Shown here: positions 45,298 through 57,300 of the stretch, one piece after another
How the letters are laid out: each line of letters starts with the position of its first letter
Numbering within the stretch: position 1 is the first letter of the stretch
Source of the DNA: Omphiscola glabra
Lineage: Eukaryota > Mollusca > Gastropoda > Lymnaeidae
DNA length: 64,000 nt
Assembly (NCBI GenBank): GCA_964017045.1
Contig: OZ024796.1
Coordinates: 2,501 to 66,500, forward strand
Direction of reading: 5' to 3'
Notes under the pieces: model-generated
Told to the model about the DNA's origin: nothing
Database searches by the model: none
The model's input: only the letters and a program-made list of their open reading frames with translations
Made by a program: the position numbers and the translations under genes

Positions 45298-48200
45298 TCA
45301 CATAAAAATATGATGACTAACATAAAATAAATGAAATTTCACAAGAAATACATGACAACTCACATAAAATATATGATGACTCACATAAAATAAACGATAA
45401 CTCATATAAAATAAATGAAAACGCAAACAAAACATTTGGTAACTCACATAAAATAAATAAAAACTCACAAGAAATACATGACAACTCACAAAAAATATAT
45501 GATGACTCACATAAAATAATAGATAACTCATATAAAATAAATGAAAACTTACATAAAATAAAAGAAAACTCACATAAAATAAATGAGAACTCAATCAAAA
45601 CATTTGGTAACTGACGTTTAATAAATGAAAACTCACACGAATTACATGACAAATCACAAAAAATATATGATGACTAACATAAAATAAATGAAAACTAACA
45701 TAAAATAAATGAAAATTCACAAGAAATACATGACAACTCACATAAAATATATGATAAATCACATAAAATAAATGATAATTCAAATAAAATAAATGAAAAG
45801 TCACAAGAAATACATGACAACTCACATAAAAAATATGATGACTCACAGTAAATAAATGAAAACTCATATAAAATAAATGAAAACTCACATAAAATAAAAG
45901 AAAACTCACATAAAATAAATGAAAACTCAAACACAACATTTGGTAACTCATATAAAATAAATCAAAACTCACAAGAAATACATGACAACTCACATCAAAT
46001 ATATGATAAATCACAGAAAATAAATAACAACTCATTAAAATAAATGAAAACTCACAGAAAATAAATGAAAACTCACATAAAGAAAAAAGATAACTCACAT
46101 AAAATATTTGATAACTCACAAGAAATACATGAAAACTCACATAAAATAAATGAAACTCAAACAAAACATTTGGTATCTCAAATAAAATAAATGAAAACTT
46201 GCAAGAATTACATGAAAACTCACATAAAATAAACGATAACTCATATAAAATAAATGAAAATGCAAATACAACATTTGGTAACTCACATAAAAAAATAAAA
46301 ACTCACAAGAAATACATGATTACTCACAGAAAATAAATGATAACTCATATAAAATAAATGAAAACTCGCATAAAATAAATGATAACTCACATAAAATAAA
46401 TGAAAACTCACAAGAAATACATGACAACTCACATAAAATATATTATGACTCACATAAAATAAATGATAAATAACATAAAATAAATGATAACTCAAATAAA
46501 AGAAAAGAAAAGTCACAAGAAATACATGAAAACGCACATAAAATATATGATGACTTACATAAAATAAATGATAACTCAAATAAAATAAATGAAAACTCAC
46601 ATAAAATAAATGAAAACTCATATACAATAAATGAAATCTCACACACAATATTTGGTAACTCACATCAAATAAAAGAAAACTCACAAGAAATACAAGACAA
46701 ATCACATAAAATATATGATGACTCACATAAAATAAACGATAACTCATAAAATAAATGAAAACTCACATAAAATAAATAATAACTCATATAAAATAAATGA
46801 AAACTCAAACACAACATTTGGTAACTCACATAAAATAAATGAAAACTCACAAGAAATACATGACAACTCAAATAAAATATATGATAACTCACATTAAATA
46901 AATGATAACTCACATAAAATATTTGATAACTCACAAGAAATACATGACAACTCACATAAAATATATGATGACTCACATAAAATAAATGAAAACTCATATA
47001 AAATAAATGAAAACTCACATAAAATAAATGAAACTCAAACAAAACATTTGGTATCTCAAATAAAATAAATGAAAACTTGCAAGAATTACATGAAAACTCA
47101 CATAAAATATATGATGACTCACATAAAATAAATGATCATTCATATAAAATAAATAAAAACTCACATACAATAAATGAAAAGTCACAAGATATACTTGATG
47201 ACTAACATAAAATAAATGACAATTCACATAAAATAAATGAAAACTCACAAGAAATACATGACAACTCAAATAAAATATATGATAACTCACATAAAATAAA
47301 TGATAACTCACATAAAATATTTGATAACTCACAAGAAATACATGACAACTCACATAAAATATATGATGACTCACATAAAATAAATGAAAACTCTTATAAA
47401 ATAAATGAAAACTCACATAAAATAAATGAAACTCAAACAAAACATTTGGTATCTCAAATAAAATAAATGAAAACTTGCAAGAAATACATGATAACTCACA
47501 TAAAATATATGATGACTCACATAAAATAAACGATAACTCATATAAAATAAATGAAAACTCACAAAAAATAAATGAAAAGTCACAAGAAATACTTGATAAC
47601 TCACATAAAATATATAATGACTAACATAAAATAAATGAAAATTCACATAAAATAAATGAAAACTCACAAGAAATACATGATAACTCACATAAAATATATG
47701 ATGACTCACATAATATAAATGATAACTCATAAAGTATATATAAAAACTCTCATAAAATAAATGAAAACTCATATAAAATAAATGAAAACTCACACACAAT
47801 ATTAGGTAACTCACATAAAATAAAACTCACAAGAAATACATGAAAACTCACATAAAATATATGATGACTCACATAAAATAAACGATAACTCATATTAAAA
47901 AAATTAAAACACAAATAAAATAAATGAAAACTCACATAAAATAAATGAAAACTCAAACACAACATTGGGTAACTCACATAAAATAAATGAAAAATCACAA
48001 GAAATACATGACTACTCACATAAAATATTTGACAAATCACAGAAAATAAATGATAACTCATATAAAATAAATGAAAACTCATATAACATAAATGAAAACT
48101 CACATAAAAATATGATGACTAACATAAAATAAATGAAAGTTCACAAGAAATACATAACAACTCACATAAAATATATGATGACTCACATAAAATAAACGAT

Positions 48201-50085
48201 AACTCATATAAAATAAATGAAAACGCAAACAAAACATTTGGTAACTCACATAAAATAAATAAAAACTCACAAGAAATACATGACAACTTACAAAAAATAT
48301 ATGATGACTCACATAAAAAAATAGATAACTCATATAAAATAAATGAAAACTTACATAAAATAAAAGAAAACTCACATAAAATAAATGAGAACTCAATCAA
48401 AACATTTGGTAACTGACGTTAAATAAATAAAAACTCACACGAATTACATGACAAATTACAAAAAATATATGATGACTAACATAAAATAAATGAAACCTAA
48501 CATTAAATAAATGAAAATTCAAAAGAAATACATGACAACTCACATAAAATATATGATAAATCACATAAAATAAATGATAATTCAAATAAAATAAATGAAA
48601 AGTCACAAGAAATACATGACAACTCACATAAAAAATATGATGACTAAGATAAAATAAATTAAAACTCACAAAAAATACATGACAACTCACATAAAATATA
48701 TGATGACTTACATAAAATAAACGATAACTTTTATAAAATAAATGAAAATGCCAATACAACATTTGGTAACTCACATAAAAAAAATAAAAACTCACAAGAA
48801 ATACATGATTACTCACAGAAAATAAATGATAACTCATATAAAATAAATGATAACTCATATAAAATAAATGAAAACTCGCATAAAATAAATCATAACTCAC
48901 ATAAAATAAATGGAAACTCACAAGAAATACATGACAACTCACATAAAATATATTATGACTCACATAAAATAAATGATAAATAACATAAAATAAATGATAA
49001 CTCAAATAAAAGAAAAGAAAACTCACAAGAAATACATGAAAACGCACATAAAATATATGATGACTTACATAAAATAAATGATAACTCAAATAAAATAAAT
49101 GAAAACTCACATAAAATAAATGAAAACACATATAAAATAACTGAAATCTCACAAACAATATTTGGTAACCCACATCAAATAAAAGAAAACTCACAAGAAA
49201 TACATGACAAATCACATAAAATATATGATGACTCACATAAAATAAAAGATATTTCATATAAAATAAATGAAAACTCACATAAAATAAATAATAACTCATA
49301 TAAAATAAATGAAAACACATATAAAATAAATGAAAACTCACAAGAAATACATGACATTTCACATGAAATATATGATAACTCACATAAAATAAATGATAAC
49401 TCACATAAAATAATTGATAACTCACAAGAAATACATGACAACTCACATAAAATATATGATGACTCACAGTAAATAAATTAAAACTCATATAAAATAAATG
49501 AAAACTCACATAAAATAAAAGAAAACTCACATAAAATAAATGAAAACTCAAACACAACATTTAAAATAACTGAAATCTCACACACAATATTTGGTAACTC
49601 ACATCAAATAAAAGAAAACTCACAAGAAATACATGACAAATCACATAAAATATATGATGACTCACATAAAATAAAAGATATTTCTAATAAAATAAATGAA
49701 AACTCACATAAAATAAATAATAACTCATATAAAATAAATGAAAACACATTTAAAATAAATAAAAACTCACAAGAAATACATAACATTTCACATGAAATAT
49801 ATGATAACTCACATATAATAAATGATAACTCACATAAAATAATTGATAACTCACAAGAAATACATGACAACTCACATTAAATATATGATGACTCACAGTA
49901 AATAAATTAAAACTCATATAAAATAAATGAAAACTCACATAAAATAAAAGAAAACTCACATAAAATAAATGAAAACTCAAACACAACATTTGGTAACTCA
50001 CATAAAATAAATCAAAACTCACAAGAAATACATGACAACTCACATAAAATATATGATAAATCACAGAAAATAAATAACAACTCAT
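45298..50085. repeat. Long satellite block, right copy of the 14.4-kb-spaced duplication
   Basis: Counterpart of 30867-35400, including the 429-bp internal duplication and its distinctive junction. It differs by five extra monomers and scattered substitutions. It lies next to the orientation switch at 50272. Confidence 0.78.
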
Positions 50086-50272
50086 TAAAATAAATGAAAA
50101 CTCACATAAAATAAATGAAACTCACATAAAATAAATGAAAACTCACAAGAAATACATGACAACTCAAATAAAATATATGATGACTCACAGAATATAAATG
50201 AAAACTCATATAAAATAAAAGAAAACTCACAAGAAATACATGACAACTCACATAAAATATATGATGACTCAC

Positions 50273-52408
50273 TCTTGTGAGTTTTTATTTATTTTATTTG
50301 AGTTTTCATATATTTTTTATGAGTTATTATTTATTTTATGTGAGTTTTCATTTATTTAATATGAGTTATCGTTTATTTTATGTGAGTCATCATATATTTT
50401 ATGTGATTTGTAATGTATTTCTTGTGAGTTTTTTTTAATTTGATGTGAGTTACCAAATATTGTGTGTGAGTTTTCATTTATTTTATATGAATTTTCATTT
50501 ATTTTATGTGAGTTTTCATTTATTTTATATGAGTTATCATTTATTTTATGTAAGTCATCATATATTTTTTGTGCGTTTTCGTGTATTTCTTGTGAGTTTT
50601 CTTTTCTTTTATTTGAGCTATTATTTATTTTATATGAGTTATCATTTATTTTATATGAGTTATCATTTATTTTCTGTGATTTATCATATATTTTATGTGA
50701 GTTGTCATGTAGTTCTTGTGAGTTTTCATTTATTTTATGTGATTTACCATATATTTTGTGTGAGTTTTCATACATTTTATATGAGTTTTAATTTTTTTAT
50801 GTGAGTTATCATTTATTTTATGTGTGTTTTCATTTATTTTATATGAGTTATCTTTTTTTTTTATGTGAGTCATCATATATTTTATGTTAGTTGTCATGTA
50901 TTTCTTGTGAGTTTTCATTTATTTTATGTGATTTACGAAATATTTTGTGTGAGTTTTCATACATTTTATATGAGTTTTCATTTATTTTCTGTGAGTCATC
51001 ATGTGTTTCTTGCGAGTTTTTATTTATTTTATGTGAGTTACCAAAATATTATGTTTGAGTTTTCATTTATTTTATATGAGTTATCATTTATTGTATGTGA
51101 GTCATCATATATTTTATGTGAGTTGTCATGTATTTCTTGTGAGTTTTCATTTATTTTATGTGAGTTACTAAATATTTTGTGTGAGTTTTCATACACTTTA
51201 TATGATTTTCATTTATTTTATGTGAGTTATTATTTATTTTATGTGAGTTTTCATTTATTTTATATGAGTTACCAAATGTTGTGTTTGAGTTTTCATTTAT
51301 TTTATGTGAGTTTTCTTTTATTTTATGTGAGTTTTCCTTTATTTTATATGAGTTATCATTTATTTTATGTGAGTCAGCATATATTTTATGTGAGTTGTCA
51401 TGTATTTCTTGTTAATTTTCATTCATTTTATGCGAGTTTTCATTTGTTTTATATGAGTTATCATTTATTTTATGTGAGTCATCATATATTTTATGTGAGT
51501 TATCATGTATTTCTTGTGAGTTTTCATTTATTTTATGTGAGATACCAATTTTTTTTTTTGAGTTCTCATTTATTTTATATGAGTTTTCATTTATTTTTTA
51601 TGAGTTATCATTTGTTTTATGTGAGTCATCATATATTTATTTGAGTTGTCATGTATTTCTTTTGAGTTTTCATTTGTTTTATGTGAGCTACCAAATATTG
51701 TGTGTGAGTTTTCATTTATTTTATTTGAGTTTTCATTTATTTTATATGAGTTATCATTTATTTTCTGTGATTTATCATATATTTTATGTGAGTTGTCATG
51801 TATTTCTTGTGAGTTTTCATTTTTTTTATGTGAGTTTTCTTTTATTTTATGTGAGTTTTCATTTATTTTATATGAGTTATCATTTATTTTTTGTGAGTCA
51901 TCATATATTTTATGAGAGTTGTCATGTATTTCTTGTGAGTTTTCATTTATTTTATGTGAGTTAGCATTTATTTTATTTGAGTCATCATATATTTTACTTG
52001 AGTTGTCATGTATTTCTTGTGAGTTTTCATTTATTTTATGTGAGTTACCAAATGTTTTGTTTGAGTTCTCATTTATTTTATGTGAGTTTTCTTTTATTTT
52101 ATGTGAGTTTACATTTATTATATGTGAGTCATCATATATTTTATGTGAGTTGTCATGTATTTCTTGTGAGTTTTCTTTTATTGTATGTGAGTTACCAAAT
52201 ACTGTGTGTGAGTTTTCATTTATTTTATGAGTTTTCATTTATTTTATATGAGTTTTCATTTATTTTATTTGAGCTTTCATTTATTTTATATGAGTTATCG
52301 TTTATTTTATTTAAGTAATCATATTTTTTATGGGAGTTGTCATGTTTTTATTGTGAGTTTTCTTTTATTTTCTGTGAGTTACCAAATATTGTGTGTTAGT
52401 TTTCATTT
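50273..52408. repeat. Inverted satellite block at the array's centromere-side edge
   Basis: From 50273 the plus strand shows the reverse complement of the satellite (GTGAGTTTTCATTTATTTTA-type monomers), and this continues to 52408. The switch is abrupt. ACTCAC (50267-50272), TCTT (50273-50276) and GTGAGT (50277-50282) form a short inverted repeat exactly at the junction. The block is not a simple fold-back of the adjacent kilobase, because the order of variants differs. Monomers look more divergent than in the main array, consistent with older DNA at the edge. Confidence 0.93.
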
Positions 52409-52511
52409 GGTGGTGGTGTTTGGTGGCGTTTGGTGGTGGTAGTTGGCAACGTTTGGTTGTGATGGTTGGTTGCGTTTGGTCGTGTTATTTTGTGGTGTCT
52501 TGTGGTTGTTT
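52409..52511. repeat. G/T-rich degenerate minisatellite at the satellite border
   Basis: About 100 bases composed of degenerate GTTTGGTGGT/GTTTGGTCGT units with many GG doublets on the plus strand. It starts immediately where the inverted satellite stops and ends before ordinary unique sequence. No coding potential is seen. Function is unknown; a two-tier G-quadruplex is only a possibility. Confidence 0.75.
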
Positions 52512-52639
52512 GCTCTCCAATTAAATGTAGAATGTTGCAAAACTAAATTCAGATGTGTGATAAATACATTCTTGTATTTTGAATTGATCAAAAATTTTCT
52601 GGCGAATATAAAGATTTAAGGAGCGAGAATAATCTAGCG
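52512..52639. other. Unique AT-rich spacer
   Basis: Non-repetitive sequence between the G/T-rich tract and the first hAT element. I see no gene or RNA here. Confidence 0.6.
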
Positions 52640-53362
52640 CAGGGGTCTCCAAACTACGGCCCGCGGGCTTGATGCGGCTCGCGAGGTCCTTACATCCGGC
52701 CCATGGAGACCTTTTTGTCAATGGAAAAAAAACCCGGAAATTTACGTGTATCCTTCCAAGATACACAGAATCGCTAGATGTAGGCTACCATATAACAAAG
52801 CACTAAGATGGCTAAGTTGTGAGACAGCAGATGTGGTCAGTTACCCATATGAACTGCAGCTGTAGGTCATTGAGTTGCAAGCAAATGACCTCCTTAGGGA
52901 CATTTTCAAAGAAGGACTGGTGGGTTTTTACCAGTTTTCGCCAAAGGAAGACTTTCCTAATGTCAAAACTTTTGAATCAAGTTACCTTTCAATCTTTGGA
53001 ACAACATACCTGTGTGAACAAGCGTTTTCAAGAATGAAATAAAGTGAAGAACAATTTGAGAACAAACTTGTCCGATGATAATCTCAGGTCACTGTTGATG
53101 TTAGGGATATCAAATCTAAAGAAAGAAATGTCTGCTATTTTGGCATCCAGTATGATCCAGGAAACAACTTCACCATTCCCACTAATACAGTTTTTCATGT
53201 GTAGTATATCAATGTGTTATTAAATAATAACTGAATAAAATAATATTAAATAAATAATTAAAACAATACCCATTTTTTTTGGACCTCAAGTGTGTAGTCA
53301 GCCCCCAAACTGCTGTTTGATAGTTAATGCGGCCCTGGGACTGACAAGTTTGGAGATCCCTG
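52640..53362 (+). mobile_element. hAT-family DNA transposon relic, internally deleted
   Basis: The terminal inverted repeats are CAGGGGTCTCCAAACT at 52640-52655 and its inverse at 53347-53362 (CAGGGATCTCCAAACT when reversed), a 15/16 match. The subterminal sequence is rich in CGGCCCGCGGG, as in Charlie-like hAT ends. Flanking octamers ATCTAGCG and ATCCATGG agree at five of eight positions, possibly a decayed 8-bp target duplication. At 723 bp it is far shorter than an autonomous hAT and holds only the end of the transposase. Confidence 0.82.
52797..53205 (+). pseudogene. hAT transposase C-terminal dimerisation region, decayed
   Basis: Read in one frame from about 52797, the translation resembles the C-terminus of hAT transposases of the GTF2IRD2/ZBED-related group: LSCETADVVSYPYELQL, stop, VIELQANDLLRDIF, GFYQFSPKEDFPNV, then the typical FGTTYLCEQAFSRMK near 52995-53039. 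At least three in-frame stops (TAG near 52865, TAA near 53040, TGA near 53077) show it is dead. The BED finger and the catalytic core are missing. A 72-codon plus-strand ORF here is in a different frame and is not the real reading. Confidence 0.78.
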
Positions 53363-53795
53363 ATCCATGGATCCATGGTTTTGCTAGGTACACCGCCGCG
53401 GTGCACGCAGCCACTTCGAAACTATAATGGCGACAATAACACCGTGAATGACATAAAGTTCATGTTATTTACTTTTAAAAAATCTCGTACAATTTGTTTA
53501 ATGGTTTTGTATTTAAGTAAAATACCGGAGATTTTACTTTACCAATACGGTCAATGCTTTTTAAAAAGTTAATTATGGAATTTATCGTGCTATAAAAGTT
53601 GTTTCGTTGTTCGTGAGCCCTAAATTGTCTTTCGTTGACTTTCACTTTCTGTCCTGTAAAAACTATAACTGCAACCTAAAACTAATCGAAACTTAAATAG
53701 AATAAAGTATAACGTGTCATATAATAATATTAATCATAGCATATATAATCATACTATTTAAGGGTATACCCTACTATTTAAGAGTATTAATTATG
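53363..53795. other. Intergenic DNA, possible PARS2 upstream region
   Basis: No recognisable gene. It starts with a direct duplication of ATCCATGG (53363-53378). A perfect GC-rich hairpin CACCGC-C-GCGGTG lies at 53391-53403 in otherwise AT-rich DNA. A tiny ORF (ATG at 53427, six codons) follows. Near 53752-53782 two TACTATTTAAG copies flank the palindrome AGGGTATACCCT (53761-53772). The GC-rich spot could belong to a PARS2 promoter or 5' UTR, but nothing in the sequence proves it. Confidence 0.4.
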
Positions 53796-54041
53796 TAATT
53801 ATTCTCATCATCATCATTACCGTCCCTTCTTAGTCGTTGGACCGTTGGGGCGCCACAGTTGACATGAAAACTATCCTTCTCCATTCCTCTGTCTTCTGCA
53901 CTGCGTAGAGCATCACCTAGTTTTAATCCCGTCCACTCTTTGATGTTATCTTCCCATCTTTTTCTTTGTCTTCCTCTTCTTCTCCTTCCTCTAGTTGTGC
54001 CCTGCATGATTTCTTTGGTGAGCCCTTGTTTCCTTGTAAGC
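53796..54041 (-). mobile_element. Non-LTR retrotransposon 3' end, 5'-truncated copy
   Basis: On the minus strand about 80 codons match the C-terminal tail seen in many animal LINE ORFs: GRRRRGRQRKRWEDNIKEW, then CGAPTVQRLRRD. They are followed by a short ATG/TGA-type microsatellite tail (53797-53818 region). The normal stop after the LRRD-like end appears lost, so the frame reads into the tail. AATTATG at 53789-53795 and 54042-54048 may be the target-site duplication. It differs from the element at 1499-3064 in both protein and tail, so it is another family. It is not a host gene. Confidence 0.72.
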
Positions 54042-54244
54042 AATTATGATCAGTACTTTTTTTATAGTCTTACTTAACTTACTCCTTTGACTTTGTAACT
54101 CTAGTCAGTTACTAGTACTACTAGTAGCTATTACTATTATTTTTACTTGACACTTAATAAAATTTGAGTAGACTTTATTATGTGGAGCATACAAAAAACA
54201 ACCTATTCTATTTTTATTATTAGATTTCTGAAGAGAAGGACAGG
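54042..54244. other. Sequence just upstream of the PARS2 start
   Basis: AT-rich with no gene. A pyrimidine-rich tract ending in TAG at 54221-54223 looks like a 3' splice acceptor, so the first coding exon may begin at 54224 after an intron in the 5' UTR. An in-frame TAG overlaps that site, so the coding frame does not extend further upstream within this exon. Confidence 0.45.
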
Positions 54245-54367
54245 ATGGGTTCATATTGCCACCGACGTTATGTGTCAAGACTCTTTCAAAACTCTGGGAA
54301 ATTAAACCCAAAGGCCAAATCTGAAAGACGTGATCATGAATTAGGATTGTCTTGCAATAGTCATAAA
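54245..54367 (+). CDS. PARS2: PARS2 exon 1, residues 1-41, transit peptide
   Basis: The ATG at 54245 opens MGSYCHRRYVSRLFQNSGK and continues to an AAA codon before donor GTAAAT (phase 0). The VSRLFQ stretch resembles SRVFQ in the N-terminal region of the human protein. This supports both the frame and exon 1 despite weak conservation. The exon may begin at 54224 if the upstream acceptor is used. An antisense ORF over it (54105-54311) is not real. Confidence 0.75.
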
Positions 54368-57300
54368 GTAAATATTTATCTGTTTTTCATTTACAATTGC
54401 ATCTTGAACTTGAAGGATATTTAAATAATATGAAATGAATATCTTTTAACTTTTAAAAAATATTTTGTAGCTAAAGACTAAAATAGAACATAAAACCTTC
54501 AAATAGGTGTGTAATTGTTAGTCACAGTGCTCAGTTATAAGAAATAATTTTGCTATTTAAAAATATTAAGGAATGAACCTCTATTTTATAAAATAACTAA
54601 GAATTTTTTGATGCACAAAAAATTTAAGGATGCACTTATTTTGGTACTTAATTTTTCTTCCTTTGAATTTTCCATTTCAGTTAATGTTATATAATGACAT
54701 TATAGCGCAGAGCCACCCAGGAGGATTTCATATTTTACCTTTAGGTCTTCGATCTCTAGAAAAGTTAACAAGGCTTGTCGATGAAGAAATGCAAGCTATA
54801 GGTGGCCTAAAGATATCAATGACCACCCTTGCTTCTGATTCACTATGGAAGCAATCAGGTAAATGGTAAAACCAGGATACATGAAACACTTGGGTAAGCA
54901 TTTACTCCATGCTATTTAGCATAATGAGCTAAAGCATTTCTGTCTAGTTTATGATTAGGGCTTTCAGCAGGTGCCCAGGCACATGCCCTTGGCTAACTAC
55001 CTGGGACGTTCTTGAGTGCCCATTTTAAAAAAAAAAGAGAAACCATTAAATTTCTACTAAAAATGTGTTATTCTAAAAAATAAGAATCAAATGAAATTAG
55101 TAATTTCCCATGGCTGTGAAAGATGTCCTAACACACCGCTCTCCTTGTTAATTTAAAATAGCAACGAAATCATTCATTTTCCACAAGTTTTCCGTTGATG
55201 GCTCAATTTCAATAATGAAAACCGGATGTTTAATATTTTTTAGTTAAATCTTGCAAATGTTGCCTTATGTTTATATTATAATACAGATTATATATTTGAA
55301 AGAATCTCTACAAAAAAGTAAGTTAATTCAGATGAGTCAAACTTAAAGTTGTAAGATACAAAACAGTTAAGTTTTTTTTTTTTGGAACTTTTTTTCCAGC
55401 ACTTCCATGGCTCCCTGCATGTTCTAAAAAAAATTTGAGTACCGAGCTGTTGAGTATGGGGCTCAATAATAATTATTGTGCACTGGGTATTGTGTTTAAT
55501 GTGTGTGGTGTGTTTTAAAAAGATATATTAGTTAATAAGCGCCTTCCCACATTTTACTTGATGACATATTTTTATAGTAATTATGACTTATTTGTGTAGA
55601 CTGTTTTGTGGCATACTTGCTTGTTCATCAGAAATTGTAGACAGAACTTTATAGGGGATGGTTGTGTTATTCTCTTATAGTGAGCTGCTCTATACAAGTG
55701 TTGATGAAATGTACAGTCTGTTAGATATGTTTATAGATTAAAGTTACAATACTTTAGGGAAGGACTTGTGTTCAATTCGGTGTATATTGACGTATGAATG
55801 CGTGAAGAATCTAAAGAATGAAACAAATCAAATATACTGGAGTTTGACACTTGCTCTGTGACAGGTACTTGGGCAGGTTTTTTTAACATTTTTCATTGCC
55901 CTATGCCTATGCATGAAGTAAATGTAATTAGGTTTTTTGTCTTGAAGAGCTCTGTGTTCCATATACCCTGGTTGAGCCCCTGTAACTTGCAATAGGGTTT
56001 GTTAATTTTAAAATAATATGTTAAGACATTGTCAATATATTGTTGGTCTGTGAAAAAAATTAATGCTTAATAGTTACACATTAATCAATATAACTCTATG
56101 CACCCTTCATAATTTCTAGTAGAATCTATGAGACTGCCTGGCAAATGTTAATGAGATATATTTCTCATCAAGCCAAATAACGTATAACCTGGTATTAGTC
56201 TGTTAACTATTATTGATAACTTCACCTTGAAATGCTTTCCTTTTCAGAAAAATGATTGTTCGTTTCTAATAATCATTCAAATAATTTTTTCCTGACTTTG
56301 TACAAAGGAATTATTTGAATATTAGTTTTTGAAATAATTTTTATAATTGAATAATTAATTTCAGGTAGATACACAGAGGCTGGTGCTGAACTTTTTACAC
56401 TAAAAGATCGACATAAGCATGAATATTGTCTAGGGCCAGTAAGTATTTCTAAAATTTAAGAACAACTAATTCTGATCATGAGTTTACATTAATCTATGAC
56501 AAGGGTTGGCTCTTTTCATTATTAGACTTTAAAAAGATAATGATCTTCAAAGTGTTTGAACCTTACAATGATTGCAGGCTTTTATAATGTCTGCCTTGCC
56601 TGTGGCTCCCAAAATGTTTGCTTGTCATGTTTGCCTTTCCTGTGGCTCCCAAAATGTTTGTTTATAATGTATGCCTTGCCTGTGGCTTCCAAAATGTTTT
56701 TTTAGGCAATATAATTTATAAAATGGGTCTCACTAAAAAAAAAAAAAAAGCCTACCGACCTGTGGTCTATGTAGATATATTAAGAATTTATTTTGGAATT
56801 GATATGAAGAATCCACTTTTAATACACAAAAGTTATAGCCAATAAAACACATTTAAAGACTCAGAAGTTCATTTTTAACTGGATTTTATTACTAAGGTAT
56901 GGTTGACTGACTTTAAACAATATTTTGATGTAGTCTAGAAGGTTCTAACTTGAAGATATAAATATTAAATGATAAGCCTGTTATGAACTGGATTGTTATG
57001 AATGTCTGGTCGGGCGAGTTGTTGACCATGAGAGTGTTTTGTGAGTGTTGAGCGTGAGGTCAGAGGTGAGGTTGGTTGGTGTTGAGCTTTAGTGTATGCT
57101 GCTAGGTCGGTGTGGACAGATATAAAAGACAGTGTGTGAAATGATCGGAGGGGATAAGAGTTGGGAGCTGTTAGTTGAGAATCAGTAGAGCCAGGAGTTA
57201 GTCGAGAGAGGAGCCGAGAAGAGCTAGTTGAGTAGAGAAGCGAGTTAGTAGAGTCAAGTAGTAAGAGAGATAGTAGGTATGTTAGAGTCACTGTAGGGCT

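Larger units (their letters stand above)
28421..45300. repeat. Irregular satellite mosaic with 2806- and 4058-bp offsets
   Basis: The same monomer blocks occur in rearranged order. Blocks at 29991 and 30867 recur at 35713 and 36589 (offset 5722). Blocks at 35713 and 36239 recur at 38519 and 39045 (offset 2806). Blocks at 37516-39692 recur at 41574-43750 (offset 4058). Shorter intervening copies, such as 39692-40420, lack several monomers present in their relatives. Repeated unequal exchange or replication-based duplication fits this pattern. Confidence 0.75.
3065..50272. repeat. Main subtelomeric satellite array, 21-bp monomers
   Basis: About 47 kb of tandem 21-bp monomers in one orientation. 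The common monomer is CTCACATAAAATAAATG plus AAAA or ATAA. Recurrent variants are CTCACAAGAAATACATG plus ACAA, CTCACATAAAATATATG plus ATGA, and CTCAAACACAACATTTG plus GTAA. The variants follow a preferred order, so blocks of roughly 4-8 monomers (84-168 bp) recur. Monomer register slips at some places. A-tracts start at alternating spacings of 11 and 10 bases. The plus strand is strongly A-rich over T. Three of six frames are stop-free because 21 is a multiple of three: plus HKINENS-type, and minus VSFHLFY-type and CEFSFIL-type heptapeptides. Long ORFs on both strands are therefore by-products. Larger repeats are listed separately. Confidence 0.97.

Noticed and set aside
3065..50272. CRISPR-like regular short repeats
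   Set aside because: Monomers are directly contiguous with no unique spacers, vary throughout, and sit in a eukaryotic telomere context with no cas genes.
3065..50272. Satellite as a centromere of a telocentric chromosome
   Set aside because: Possible in principle because it is a long AT-rich HOR array, but direct telomere adjacency and a gene only 2 kb beyond fit ordinary subtelomeric satellite. Only CENP-A mapping could decide.
843..52408. Dozens of long ORFs, mostly minus-strand, of 60-390 codons
   Set aside because: They are heptapeptide repeats produced by a 21-bp satellite whose period is divisible by three. They overlap in several frames, change frame with the monomer register, and have no domain, codon structure or start context of real genes.
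53774..54043. 89-codon minus-strand ORF as a host gene
   Set aside because: Its GRQRKRWEDNIKEW motif and microsatellite tail identify the 3' end of a LINE.
52512..54244. tRNA, rRNA or other structural RNA genes
   Set aside because: I looked for tRNA-like boxes and cloverleaf pairing and saw none I could support. A tRNAscan-type search would be decisive.
54105..54311. 68-codon minus-strand ORF
   Set aside because: It overlaps PARS2 exon 1 on the opposite strand and has no similarity of its own.
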